From Sweltsa coloradensis (lineage: Eukaryota; Arthropoda; Insecta; Plecoptera; Chloroperlidae), in assembly GCA_024449915.1 (NCBI GenBank), contig JAMZAV010000302.1, positions 434,001-498,000 of the forward strand: DNA of 64,000 nucleotides, given 5' to 3'. Under the pieces are notes generated by a model, which was not told the DNA's origin, made no database searches, and worked only from the letters and a program-made list of their open reading frames with translations. The first letter of the stretch is position 1. The number at the start of each line of letters is the position of its first letter. The translations under genes and the position numbers were made by a program. Of this stretch, positions 11,140-23,292 are shown in pieces.

Positions 11140-12699
11140 ACTAGTGGCGCATGGATTCAAACAATGTCAGCAAATACACACTGTTTTGAAATATGTTTTG
11201 AATGTCATTTCGTGCAGTAATAACTGTTTCTCAGAGATAGCATCGAATAATGCAGTACAACATGCCACATTATTATTTTCTAATCGGATTTTCTTTCATG
11301 TTCAAATTATTTTTATTTTGTACACTGTTTTCCACTATGTGGTTTTGGAAATCGTTTGGTGATGTTTCAGAGTTTCAATATCAAAAAGAAAATTCAAGAA
11401 ACGCGTGCGTCTGGTAGATGTGCTATTCTGTTCAACACAAAAATATTATTAGAGATATTTATACAAAGTGGAGGCAAATCTAACGGTTTGTCAGTCAAAA
11501 CCACGAACAACCGACTATAAACAGCTTAATAGAAGAAAAACTGAAAAACAATTCAGCCGGCATAGCATAATCAGATATCCAGAGTATTACATCGGAGATA
11601 TACTAATCGGGAAATGTACACTAGTAATCCATTTGGCTCCTCCTTTCCCCCGTCCCAACCGCTCGACCATTAGCGCGAACAAAAACACAAACCATTAAAA
11701 ATTTATTGCGTGTGTTTTCTTTTACAGCTCGGGATTTTTTTGTCATTTTATCTCTCGGTTTCTCTTTTCCCCACTCTTCTCGTTTTTTTTTTTTAGTTCG
11801 AGACTTGAAATAAAGCGATTGCGTGGATACAATTTGTCGGCCGAGTGCAGTATATCGATTATCGTATCGTATAGATAGAAAATCGACTGTTCAGGGGTGG
11901 CCGAAATTGGGGTTATTTTTCAGCGCATTTCATATCATAGACAGGGTGCTCAATCATATCGAAATAGATATGCGGGGCTTGACTGGAGTATTGGAGCTCG
12001 AGAGCATCATATCTGAGCGATTGCCTGTTGCAAAACTTCTTATACGTCTGCCCATTGGATTGAAAGAAAATGAAAGAAAAAGATCAGTGGTAATTTACGC
12101 TTTTATATTAGAGAAAAACTATTCACACAAATACTATACCTATATATTATCAGACAATTTATCGTTTCTTCTGTAATTTACAACATTAAAATATCGTAGT
12201 CACATAATATATTAACGGACTATTTCTTTAACCCATCGCGAAAACACATGTTCTAAAATATTTGGGGAAGTGCAGCGATTGTGTCAAAACTACGTGAGTG
12301 AATCGAGAGATTAATCTAGAAACCTATAACATTTGCATCGCTGTGCATGGTAATATTTGGCAAATGGAACGGTGACCTACTCACTGATTGATGTTAACTG
12401 CTGTAGTTGCATGGTGCACTGATTGAAAGCAATCTTCTTGAACGTGGTATTTACTGCCAGAAAGTAGCAGGTTCATCAGTGATTCGACACATCATATGTT
12501 AGCAAGTAAACCAGTAGGTCGCGTGGGTTAGCATCTGTAACCGTGGCGTATGAATACCAGCTACACTCATGCCAAGTGAACTACTTCTTGATGAATTCAC
12601 CTACTAGCTCAATCACTAAGTACCAGATACACTAAAGTCACTATTAACAGACGCCACAAGCATTGGTTAAATCACATTAACAGTTACCTTGATTTATAC
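11140..12699. other. Noncoding stretch with pyrimidine-rich acceptor-like tracts
   Basis: Two strong 3'-splice-site-like strings on the + strand lie close together (TTTTCTTTTACAG ending about 11727 and a T-run ending in TTAG near 11796). No exon with a donor follows either. Open frames here (for example 11823-12176, 117 codons) have unremarkable composition and no recognisable domain. Confidence 0.4.
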
Positions 12700-13101
12700 A
12701 TGAGTAATTTTAGAAGAATTTACAAACAAGCACGGATACGGGCGATCTTAAAACAGCGAGCGAAGCTACTAGAGCAACGGATCGTCGAAGAAGAATACAC
12801 ACATATAATGATTCGCCGTGTTGAAGTTTTTGGTGGAGGTGCCGGGCCAGCTTATCACTTTAAAGTGTTGTCGCATTCAAAATGGTGGATACGCCGTTTA
12901 AAAAAATTTCATATTTTCTGGAGGGCAAGCCACTCCACCTTTACCCCCAGGATCACAAAGAAACATTAAGTATCATCCTTGTTGAAGGGCAGGGCCAACA
13001 CAAGAAACGCGTGATAATCGGACGTCGTGTTTTTATTGTCAGACGTGACACACGCACAGACGGACGGACAGAAAAGTGACACTTATGGGAGCTTCGCTCC
13101 C
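12700..13101 (-). repeat. Dispersed repeat R3 with palindromic end
   Basis: Reverse-complement similarity to 51.9-52.1 kb is clear: both carry a GTCCGTCCGTCTGTGCGTGTGT-like word, then ATAAAAAC, a CACGACGT..GATT block and a CTTTCAAC/CTTCAAC-AGGATGATA block in the same order. The copy ends in a hairpin, GGGAGC-TTC-GCTCCC, at 13087-13101. It also includes the 17-mer TTTGGTGGAGGTGCCGG (12829-12845), found in the opposite sense at 14580-14596 and 33414-33430. Two overlapping + strand frames are open across it (89 and 65 codons; basic, IRAILKQRAKLLEQRI helix-like start), but as the sequence is repetitive they are more likely remnants than a gene. Confidence 0.5.
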
Positions 13102-14559
13102 GAATAATCTTCATTTGTTTTACTTCTAAATACTTATTTTCAGTGAGCATTGAACGTTTGCGAAGGACATCAGCAAATAAGTGCTGCAGATTGTGGCAAT
13201 AATGAGTGAGAAATGCTCACCCCTGAAATGTCTGGATATTTCGATGCATGCGAGGCACGCAATAGTCCAGAACCGGATAGCTAAGCTCTGCACTAGATTT
13301 GCATTTCCATTCCTTGCTCCGCGTTCTCAAAGAGTACGTGAGACGGTGTAGTCAGTACGCCTGTCTTGTACTATGGAACTGGGAAACTGTAAAGCCGGGC
13401 GAACGTGCAGTTACATTTTGAAATCGTTATGGAAACGCAATAGCTTGTTTTCCCGGAAAATTGAAATGTTTTAGCTCCTGTATACGAGAAAAAATAAATG
13501 TTAGTTTAACGACCAAAATAATAAAATAATTGCCCGTGGTTTACAATGGCAGAAAATATGGAAATGATATGTAAATATGACTGAATGAGCATATACAATG
13601 CTACAGCTAAACAAAAACAGCTTGTTTCAAAGGGAGACATTTTCCTATTTATAGTCGCTTCATTTGTAATACCATTGGTAATACGGGCCAAAGTCACAAC
13701 GGCTATGTTAAGTATACAACTAATAATTCAATTGCATTAGTTCATCCACAACACACTCACTTTTATTTAATACCATACCAGTAGATAATCTCGTTCATTC
13801 ATTTCCATTTGAAGTAGCAATTAACCCTCATGACCAATAATAAGTTTAATTTTCCAATTACCACATTTTAGTCATTTAAAGAGAAGCCAAAATCTGACGC
13901 ATAGTGTGGATTGAATTTGTACGTTTAAAGCTGAATACTACGAAACTGTTAATAGTTCATAAATATATAGGCCTATCAGGGCCGCTGTGCGCTTCGAGTT
14001 TTTTTTTGCATTTTGCAATTTGCACATAACACGATATACAGTTGAATATAAAATGCATTTCCTGTGTTGACACAATATTGTTTAATGCAATGCTAGCGGT
14101 GATCTTTCACGTTTCCGTGCGCACTTAGCCTCCACCAAAGTGAATTCAGTTCGTGTCGCGCATACACTCGCATTTCTATAGACTCGTATAGAGATATTTC
14201 ACGTGTACCCTACTTATGCACGTGCCGAAGTAAAAGCATTTCATCTATTCATATTTATAGTTCACTTGAAATGATTCGTGTGTTGATGCACGTAATGTAA
14301 GAAATACAGTGTGCATGGTGAGGAATCTCAGGCTGAAGATGCATAACACAAATACCTTTTATTATAAGAATACGTAAATATTTATTTATAGACAATGTTT
14401 AGGTTTGTGCGAACCTGTTTTTTTATTTCGAGTCAAGCTTGAATTTCAGAGGGGTTGTATATTGAACTTGGAACATCTATAAAAGTTCGAACCGAACCTG
14501 AAAAAAACTCGAACATAACTTAAAAGGGATATCAAACAGTACCTGTTATAGTAGGTTAA
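13102..14559. other. AT-rich noncoding stretch
   Basis: No repeat end or credible exon seen. A short GC-richer patch at about 13250-13420 has no open frame of interest. Confidence 0.5.
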
Positions 14560-14830
14560 ATAATAGTGGTAAGTCTGGACCGGCACCTCCACCAAATATA
14601 TGTAATATCTGGACCGGCCCCTCAACCAAAAAAAAAAAAAAACATTTTTGTATCTGAAAATCGAGAACCTTAATTTGACAATTTCAAATAATGGGTACCT
14701 GCACACCTCTATATACTAGTTCAAAACACTTTTTTGTTGATTCGAACTCAAACTTTTTTAACTCGAACTTGGATATTTAACTTTTTTAAACTTTTTAAAG
14801 TTAGAGTTCAAGTTCGAATTATGAACGATC
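14560..14830. repeat. Short direct and inverted repeat cluster
   Basis: A direct duplication of TCTGGACCGGCMCCTCMACCAAA (about 14574-14596 and 14610-14632) is followed by an A15-class run and then several copies of TTCGAACTC / ACTCGAACTTG in both orientations up to 14825. The first unit includes the 17-mer CCGGCACCTCCACCAAA shared with R3 and with 33414-33430. It looks like a decayed insertion with inverted ends rather than a satellite. Confidence 0.5.
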
Positions 14831-17773
14831 GAATATCCCTACTAAATACTTATAATAAAAGACTCTACGCATGGTTCTAAACCGCATATAAATGGGTATT
14901 TTATATCGCACTTTTATTGAACTCCATGATCACCTTCGTATGCCAATACGCGTTTATAGGTATTGTTAAATTATTTCTCAAATCCAGACTAAAAATTACA
15001 AAATAAATGCGAGTGGGCCTACAATATATTTCAACGAGATTAAGAAAACATTGAAATGCTTGGACTCAGTTAATTTGTTACCTTGCTAAAACCAGAGCAA
15101 AACGAGTCGCTACAATCGTCTAAGCCTGGATAGTGGTGAAGCTCCATCATAATTTTGCTCGTATGGACGTCATTGAAATGATATCAATATTGCTTTCTCG
15201 ACGAGGATCATAAACAAGCAACTCCCAACTGTGTTTAGCGCATTTATTTTCTTCCAACTATAAATATATAATATCTGGTCTATAGTGTCTAAACTGAATA
15301 ATTTCCCTCATTAGGATTTACTTAAATCTAAAGTATGTAAATAATTATTTGTTACGATCATTTATCGTGATAAAAATCCAATATTTTATTTACAACAATT
15401 TGTCAACAACAAGTCTGTGTTAACTAACAGTACGATTTTATACTGGATACGTTTCATTTCCGTTGTGTATATGCGTGTTTATTCCAACGGGCAACTCAAT
15501 TACGATAAGCATACCAGAATGTAGCATTGCCAGTAAATTATTTACTCCCTTCGAAACTCTAGAGTCTAGAGCAGTTGGTTGCCATGGTAGCTGAAGCCGT
15601 CCGCTTTTCTTGAGCCAAAACCAATACGAGATTAATTCATTGGGGCCTCGTCAACTCCCTAATCCGTAGACAGATGGATGTTGCATAATACGGAATACTG
15701 ATACACAGAAACTCATTCGCACTCGTGGACAAGAGGAACCTTGAACGCAACACACTTCCATTATATATTTTGATAACCAGATAATTGCAAATAACATCAT
15801 TTACGGGTAATGCGCTGTTTCGACAATTCAAAATAAAATTTGAAAATCTTTATTTCAAATTTATTGAAGTATATGTTTTGTAAATGCTTCAAGTAACCAC
15901 TAAACTATATTTTAGAGATACAGTTTCCCCATGTACACAGAATTAAATTCGTACCGTTATTAATGAATCTACTAGAACCATTGATCACCTAATTAAATGT
16001 TTAACAATTTATTTGGAAAACACTACAATGCTTGTTAAGACAGGTTTATATAAATATACATTATCGTGCATGAGAAAAACATTGCATTGTGAAAACAAGC
16101 GTTGAATCTACAATAGTTACAATGATCATTGGAATATTTAATTTTGAGTGTTTGCTGGAAAATGGAATTCATTACGGAAAATGTTTTTAAAGAGACTTGA
16201 TCTGCTTCACAGAAGTTATGTTCTACATGGAATAATATATTATTTTTTGTGGAGCAAATAATGTGTTGTTCAGTTTGATCAAAAGAACAACTTCATTTCA
16301 CAATAATATGGGTTAAATTTTTTTTTTTAAAGTGAACATATTTTGTTTGTTTGTTTCCTTTTCTCATTTTAATCTAAACTTGGCAAGATTAATGCAAGCG
16401 TTCAGATGTTCCCTCGAGCAAAACTGTATAAATAAAACGACACAGTACAAACAAGTATTCGAATAAGGCAGGGTGTATTCCTCTTCCTCAGGGTGTACTT
16501 AGACATTTCATTTAAGTTTTGCTTAACAAATAAGGTAAGACATCCATTATAAAAATACTTCAAGTATAGCGGCGTGAACAAACATATCTGTGCATAGTTT
16601 ATAGAATCCGATCAATATCATGGCATGAGGAATTGTTTTGCTCGATTGAAGTGATTAATTCAAACTTCTAATGTTTATTTAAAGCAAAACACATATTTAA
16701 CATTTGAAATTTCAATAACCTATAGAACTCCTACGGCTTCGTTTCAACACTCATTCTCTGTTAAACCATTCATGTAGGCTGGAGGGGCGTTGGCAAGTCA
16801 ATATAATATTCATGTAAATACATTCAATATTTACACGTTGCAATTTTTTTATTGAACAATTTATAGGACCAAATGGCTCTATTATTGTAGTAGATGTTAT
16901 ATTGATATAACTTCTGAATACGTGCTTGATTAAAACTTTGGAACGTAATGAAATATAAATATATAAATTGCAAAGTTAAAATGTAATTTAGCCCTGTTTG
17001 TAGTAGATTATACAGAAAAGAGTCAAACGACCTTTGGGTCGAAGGCTCGTTAATAGATCACGGTCATCGTTCCGAATTGAATTCAATTACACTTAGAGCA
17101 AAAATAAACATTCACCCTTTTGTGCATCCCATTCAGCTGTTAAAAACCCACTAGAAAAAAGTGTGTAAATTTTTATGTTTGTGCATAAGATGAAAGATCT
17201 TTCTTCTGTCCCATCTAAAATTGCCATAAATAACTCTACAAAATAGACCCATCTGTTGTAAACATTGCTTTATTAAAATCAGTCAATTGGATGAGACTGA
17301 ATGTTGCGGTGATGGAGTTAGCTTGAGAGCGACGCGAACTCTGGGGACAGACAGACGGATCAGGGAACGAGACTACCGTTTCTCAGTTGTATTCCTGGCG
17401 TGCCCTCTGGCTTTCACTATCGCGACAATTTTCCGGGGAAATCTCCTGTCAAATTTCACCAGCACATCCTTCATTGCGTCTATATATACGGATTTCCACA
17501 ACCTACCAAGAGCATTCTATACTTGGAAGGTATCCATGGTTGAATCTATCGAATGGGGGTTTTGGTTCACCACACAACGTACATAAATAAATGTAAATAA
17601 ACCATATTATTGTTTGTATACAAGGCACAGACGGCTTCATACCACTGATAGAACATGTATGGCAAGCTTTTTATCAACACTATATAATACTTGTTTTATT
17701 ATGCATAAACATACAAACAAGTCTTGACTTGCAATTTTCATTTCATAAAATATGAATAAATAGAATATTGTTT
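14831..17773. other. AT-rich noncoding stretch with one GC-richer patch
   Basis: Between 17280 and 17590 base composition rises and two overlapping + frames stay open (99 and 67 codons), but neither has a recognisable domain, and they overlap in different frames, which argues against coding. Elsewhere plain AT-rich DNA. Confidence 0.45.
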
Positions 17774-17928
17774 TATTTCTCGATTTGGATAGTCGGGAAA
17801 CACTCCCGTAGGTGGAATTGTTGATATTTAATACAATCCAGAAATTACAAAATCCATCCCGATTGGGGTTCGAACCCGAGTCTCCCACTTTCCGGGTGGA
17901 CGCCTTAGCCAACTAGACCACCGAGACG
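17774..17928 (-). repeat. tRNA-derived SINE, copy S1 (full)
   Basis: Minus-strand copy. The head (17855-17927) folds as a tRNA: 7-bp acceptor GTCTCGG/TCGGGAT with wobble pairs, D arm GTCT..AGGC, anticodon stem TCCAC/GTGGG, and T arm TCGGG-TTCGAAC-CCCGA. A box TGGTCTAGTTGG and B box GGTTCGAACCC are intact. The anticodon position reads GGA, but position 33 is C instead of the near-invariant U, and the head is followed by an unrelated tail of about 80 bases with a T-rich start, TTTCTGGATTGTATTAAATA, and a CTACGGGAGTGTTTCCCGAC hairpin word. That makes it a SINE, not a functional tRNA gene. Confidence 0.85.
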
Positions 17929-17943
17929 GTATAAACGGTAATA

Positions 17944-18097
17944 CGTCTCGGTGGTCTAGTTGGCTAAGGCGTCCACCCGGAAAGTGGGAGACTCGGGTTC
18001 GAACCCCGATCGGGATGGTTTTTTAATTTCTGGATTGTATTAAATATCAACAATTCCACCTACGGGAGTGTTTCCCGACCATCCAAATCGAGAAATA
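17944..18097 (+). repeat. tRNA-derived SINE, copy S2 (full)
   Basis: Same element as S1 in the opposite orientation, head to head, with a spacer of only 15 bases. The tRNA-like head is 17945-18017 with the same GGA anticodon triplet and C33. It differs from S1 at about two positions plus small length changes in the T-rich linker, so the two copies are very young or are kept alike by conversion. Confidence 0.85.
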
Positions 18098-18102
18098 TAC
18101 CC

Positions 18103-18240
18103 TCGCTCATACCTGCGTAAGGTAATGACATTATAAATATGTTTGTTTGGTCAATTCAACAGAAACAGTTTTCCGATGCTTTATTGTTCCATCCATTCAA
18201 GTTCTATAATGTAACGACAATACAGAAGTTAAATAGTTAC
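18103..18240 (+). repeat. SINE-associated spacer block, copy 1
   Basis: This non-tRNA block (starts GCTCATACCTGCGTAAGG, ends ACAATACAGAAGTTAAATAG) recurs nearly unchanged at 58663-58804, in both places directly 5' of a plus-strand SINE. SINE plus spacer therefore move or were duplicated as a unit. Confidence 0.85.
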
Positions 18241-18349
18241 CGTCTCGGTGGTCTAGTTGGCTAAGGCGTCCACCCGGAAAGTGGGAGACTCGGGTTCGAA
18301 CCCCGATCGGGATGGATTTTTTAATTTCTGGATTATATTAAATATCAAA
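18241..18349 (+). repeat. tRNA-derived SINE, copy S3 (3'-truncated)
   Basis: Complete tRNA-like head with intact A and B boxes and the same GGA/C33 anticodon loop. The tail stops after AAATATCAA, so the CTACGGGAGTGTTTCCC portion is missing. Confidence 0.85.
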
Positions 18350-21300
18350 AACATTGTTTTAGTTATAATATGAGTAATTTGGACTTCATCGTTCATGGTA
18401 CTTAGAGTTTCAGCTCCTCGTTAAAACGACCATTATTTTATTTTTACCTCATTAATTTTCGCTTTGCTTCATTTTGTGTTGTAATTTTTGTGTACGATAT
18501 TTCTTTTACAAACTTTGCACCGTGAGCGAAAATGTTGTTATAAAATATTAGTTTTAAAATCCAAAACAGTTGTGATGTTTATAAATGGCTCTTATATATT
18601 TTGTATACACCATATTTGCCTTGTTCGTTTCAAAATATATGTATTTGGGATATTCCTTTACAACCGAGTATCAAAATAGCCAGATTTCGTTGTTGTGTAT
18701 TTAAGATAAAGTATAAAGCGTATGAAACCGGGAAACCGCCTTAAGCGGAATGTAAACCCACACGCTTCGGTGCAATATATGGGTGTAGACCTGGCCAGAG
18801 GGGTGCTGCGCGATCAAGGTCACGGTGTCCGCGCCTTGTCATCACTAAGTAACCTCAGGCAGAGAAATAGCTACCAGCAAAACTGTGATGGACAACTAAA
18901 CTAAACGCCGGAGCACTTGATAAAAAATTCTGTTTGCTGTGCTAAACTTAACCCAAGAGATTCTGAAGTTTATTCTTATGACACAAGAGTCTTTATCGCG
19001 GAGTGTCTTGCACTGAGCTTGTTGAGTTATAATATGATGCTTTAGAAATGTTATTAACGTTAATACCCTGAGATTCATTATAATATGAAACGGGGTTCAA
19101 TGATGCATGTTACTTTTGATGGAATATAAGGGTAACTTGAATTCATTATAGTGCAGCGTTGAACGAGTAATGCTACTTAGAGAATGTTATCGGCAATGTT
19201 CTTAGACGCATAACAGTGAAGCGTGTTGCATGAAGCAAACCGTAAATGGTGACTTCAGGATAATTTTTATAAAAAAAAAATTGGAATTAAAGTTAATCCA
19301 AGAATTCTACTAATTCAATTTAAACTGCAACATTGTTATCTTACTTTTGTCTACTTACAAACCGTAACGATAATTGGCATTTGAAAGACATCATTAATTT
19401 GTATTCAGTTTTAAAATACTAGTTGTTGGCTCAGTGTATTTTAATTTGAGGTTTTAAATTTATTTTAATAGTTTTTTTCAAGTAAGTTTGAGCCCTGTGA
19501 CGTGAATTTTGATTTCAATTGCACATAAACCTAAGAATACTCCGATTCGGGAGAACGTGGATTTGTTTCTCGTACCTATGACGATGTTCCTGAGTTTATC
19601 GAATGTTGGAATTTTGTTTAGCAAAAACACAAGAATATACCTTCCAAAATATGAATTATGTGAAACGTAATCAATAAACTAAATAGAATTTTTACAAATA
19701 ATTTATTATCTCTATTGAGATATTTTAATATACTTGACTAACTAAAAAAAATACATTCTCTTCCAGTTTGCATGTTCTGGTGATCAAGTTATGGTTATAA
19801 TAATAAATAAAATCCCACACTCACTCTGAACTATAACCTGGGTCACTTACTAAAGCTGTGCAATTTAGAAAGTGAGTTTGAATATTTATATCATGGTTGC
19901 TTACGTTTAAATGACAAGTAATACACATAATTTTGTCAAAATATCATAAGATTTCATAAACAGATTCCCTCTGCACTCTTGAACTGATGTTGCGACGAAT
20001 ATGTTCGGGTCTTTCCGTCGCAGCGAATGATTTAAATGGTTTCTCGACATTCCCGCGATACCATCGTCTTCTTGAACTTCGCTGACATGAACATATGATG
20101 ACGATGATGTATGTTGTTACTATTGATTTTTGCCTACAACTCGGCCACGCCGACTGGTTTACTTCCTGTGAATTTCACATTTCGGAGTCAATCCCAACTG
20201 TTGTACTCGTCCGCCAACAGAAACGGGGGTAAATGTATTCGGTGGCCGAACCCCAAGTGCCCGGAGTCTCAATTAGGAGAAACTCGAATAATATAATGAA
20301 TTCGTACGTTCTAACTTTGTCATTAGCGTGATTCGGTTTCAGCTGAAATAGAAAGTGAATTAGGAAAGTCGCGGGCTTTGTAGTGGGAACATATGTGTTT
20401 TATTTGGCTGAACAAACGAATTAGAAATAACTTCCTGTATTGTTGGTCGTGGGAGTATAAGGTAAACAATCCGCCCTACGCAATAACATTTTCATGTTCG
20501 TTTATACCTGGCTCGAGGTAAATGTTAACTTGCGAAATTTTATTTATATTATTGATTAATCGATTCTTATACGAAAGTTAAACAACACACGTGAGTATAA
20601 AACTATTAAAAAGTCCATGCGGTAGGTGATGTGCTCTCGCACATGTGTTCAGCTCGGCTCACACGCGCGCATGTGTGTAGCTAATATTAACGGTCTTCGC
20701 GGGTGAGATGATATGTTTTCTCCGTCTGACAAGTGCGTAGGGAGCCCCAGTCATTAGAAGAAGCAAACATGCCATTAGTTATAGAGATGCGAACAAATAA
20801 ATAACGGGGTGTCAAGACGAACTCTATCTTTATTAGTGTTAGGCGGGTAGTAAACACACAAAATGTGTTAATTTCCATGCTATTAGATCATCGCTAAAAC
20901 TCATTGTATTTCTACAAATTTAAGAATTTAAACAATCTCCATCGCAATAAAACTGTGCATTAAAGTAAGTTGTAGTTACACTTCCATTAAAATTTATTTT
21001 CCATAAAACTGAAATAATTTCCATATAGTATTTATTATTTTGTGTTTATATCTGCAATATCGATCATAAAAGTGTTAAACGAAAATAGAACTGCCGTTTA
21101 AAATGAAAAAAGTTTTATCAGATTTGAATCTATACTTTATTATACAACTTTTTCAATTTTAATCCATACATTTTATCCGTTACTACCTAAATATGTGGCA
21201 ATGGCTCTAACACATAATACATTTTTGGAATTGAAGGAGATTACATGTTTTTTGCATTCCTTCTCGCGCTCTAACCCTATATTAGGTTGAACATGTTTTT

Positions 21301-23276
21301 TTTTCACATTTCCACTTTTTCTCGAGTACAATAACGAACGCAGATAAACGACACGCCTGCAGTAGAACACTAGACATTACTGGATTGCGCCGTCTGTTCT
21401 GTCTGGGGGTCACTTCGCACTAACGGTTTGAGGAACACTGAGCAAAACCGTTCCTTGTTCTCCCTGGGTTGTCATTGAATTTCACCGGACATATAGCAAA
21501 AACCTGAAACAAACCCTCAGTTGCACGAGAACATGGGAAACAACCCACAATCTGTTCAAAGGCATATTGTTTTCGAACACGCACGCTTTATAAAAAGGCA
21601 AAAACGTTTTTGCTTTGAAATTTATCTTTTGAAATATCCATTTCTATAAACATTATAAATGCAAATTTGTTGATGTTCGCATATGTATAACTGTATTCCT
21701 TATTATACATCTTGTATTTTACCAAATGAGCAAATATTTGCAATAAGTCGAGTTACAAGGTTTTAAAGAAACTACTAATGCAAAGCTGATTTATTTCATA
21801 CACTATGTAACAAATATCTAAAAATCATACCCTTGGCACACGCTTAATAATCTACTATTAATTAACTCTAGTCTGTTGTCATTTAATTTTTAACCCACTA
21901 TATTCACGTATGCGTTACTAAAATGGATTATTTATTTAATAGTTTTTGTGCACAGTACATATATACAGAACTTGTCTACAGGTAAGTGTTAATGCAGTGC
22001 ACTTAAAATTAATTCGACACAGAAGCTCACTCTCATTAGCATTTCACTCAACTATCGGTATCATTTCACTAACAGGTTGGAACAGAAGTTTTAAACTAAG
22101 TCAGGCAATCTAATTTACATCAATTGCAGTACATTGTTGTGCGTCTAGTTACGTCACGCGAAACCAGGGTTGCCAACACCAGGAAAGTTAGGAGCTCTGC
22201 AATTCAAAGCATACCTTAAACATACGTCAAGGTTTGCCCTAATTACTGACACGAACTAGTGCGTACAGCACACACACCTTATTTACATTAGCTTTTTCTT
22301 TTTCAAAATCCACTTTACTTGTAATGATACTATTGTTTGTATTGTTTTTATTATACAAGTCTTTAGATCATGTAGTGACATTCATAACGTGTGTTTTGAT
22401 CCCTGCATTTTCTTTTGAGTTGACTTTTAATGACTCAACAATATTAAAACATAAAATAAACGCAAATATATAGTGAAGCGTGAAGCCAGATCGAAGTGCC
22501 TTCAATTAAACACAGATCGGTGATAAATTTCTTTAAACCAAAGCAAGTTTAATCACGCAATTTTAACATACTCCTGATTTCCATTATTTAAATCAGAAAA
22601 CTTTTTACCGATAGATTAACTCTGATATAGCATACATGACTGTACTTTGAGAGATCGCCGTCATTCCAACCACATGTAATCCCGATTCCTGACTAACATC
22701 GTTTACCCGGTTTCCCACTTTATAATGGGGAAAACTGAAATTAAACTCTATCACTTTCAACTTATACCTTCCAAACATCCTGATAAAATCTTATATATTT
22801 ATTAATAAAATTTCTAAGTCTTCTCGGGGCAGGTTTACCACTGAACATTATGAGATATAATACGTATGCATAATACATTCAGTTTATAAGAGTTTCGTGA
22901 CCTGAAGAATTAACAAATATTAGACAAATCGGGTCATTTCGATAAGTCGATTAGACTTACCTATAATAGATGTTTCAGTTTAGTTTCTACAACATCTAGA
23001 TCACGTCCGACTTATGCAGAAAGCTGTCATCTTGAGGAAGTGACCCAGAACTGTCCGAAACCGCTGATCACGAGGAAGTCTATACGACATAGGGAAATAG
23101 CTCTATTCGTCTTGTTTTGTCTTTTGTCTATTTTTATTAATAATACATACTATTTTTGTTTACAATGTGTAAAATAATTAATCCTTTGAGTAATAAAGAT
23201 GTATTTATTGCCTTATGCTAAGAGGCCAATGCTAAATCATGGATGCTGCTGCCAACCATAATTACCAGGTCTTATG
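18350..23276. other. Noncoding stretch with scattered GC-richer patches
   Basis: At 18720-18900 a GC-richer patch includes TCAAGGTCA (18814-18822), the ERR/FTZ-F1/SF-1 type half site, inside a 60-codon frame with no recognisable domain. At 21964-21990 a string CTACAG-GTAAGTGTT is a near-perfect donor and, with its CAG, a weaker abutted splice site (poor pyrimidine tract). A CRE-like TTACGTCA lies near 22150. Nothing else is supported. Confidence 0.4.
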
Positions 23277-23292
23277 CACACACACACACACA
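23277..23292. repeat. (CA)n microsatellite
   Basis: Eight uninterrupted CA units. Confidence 0.9.

Larger units (their letters stand above)
17774..18097. repeat. Large SINE palindrome
   Basis: S1 and S2 form an inverted repeat with arms of about 155 bases and a 15-base loop (17929-17943). A transcript would fold into a long duplex, and the DNA could extrude a cruciform. Such short-spacer palindromes are unstable in cloning and replication, so their survival is notable. Confidence 0.9.

Noticed and set aside
17945..18017. Functional tRNA gene with GGA anticodon
   Set aside because: C instead of U at position 33, several copies each attached to the same non-tRNA tail, truncated relatives, and no long variable arm for serine. 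A SINE explains all of this.
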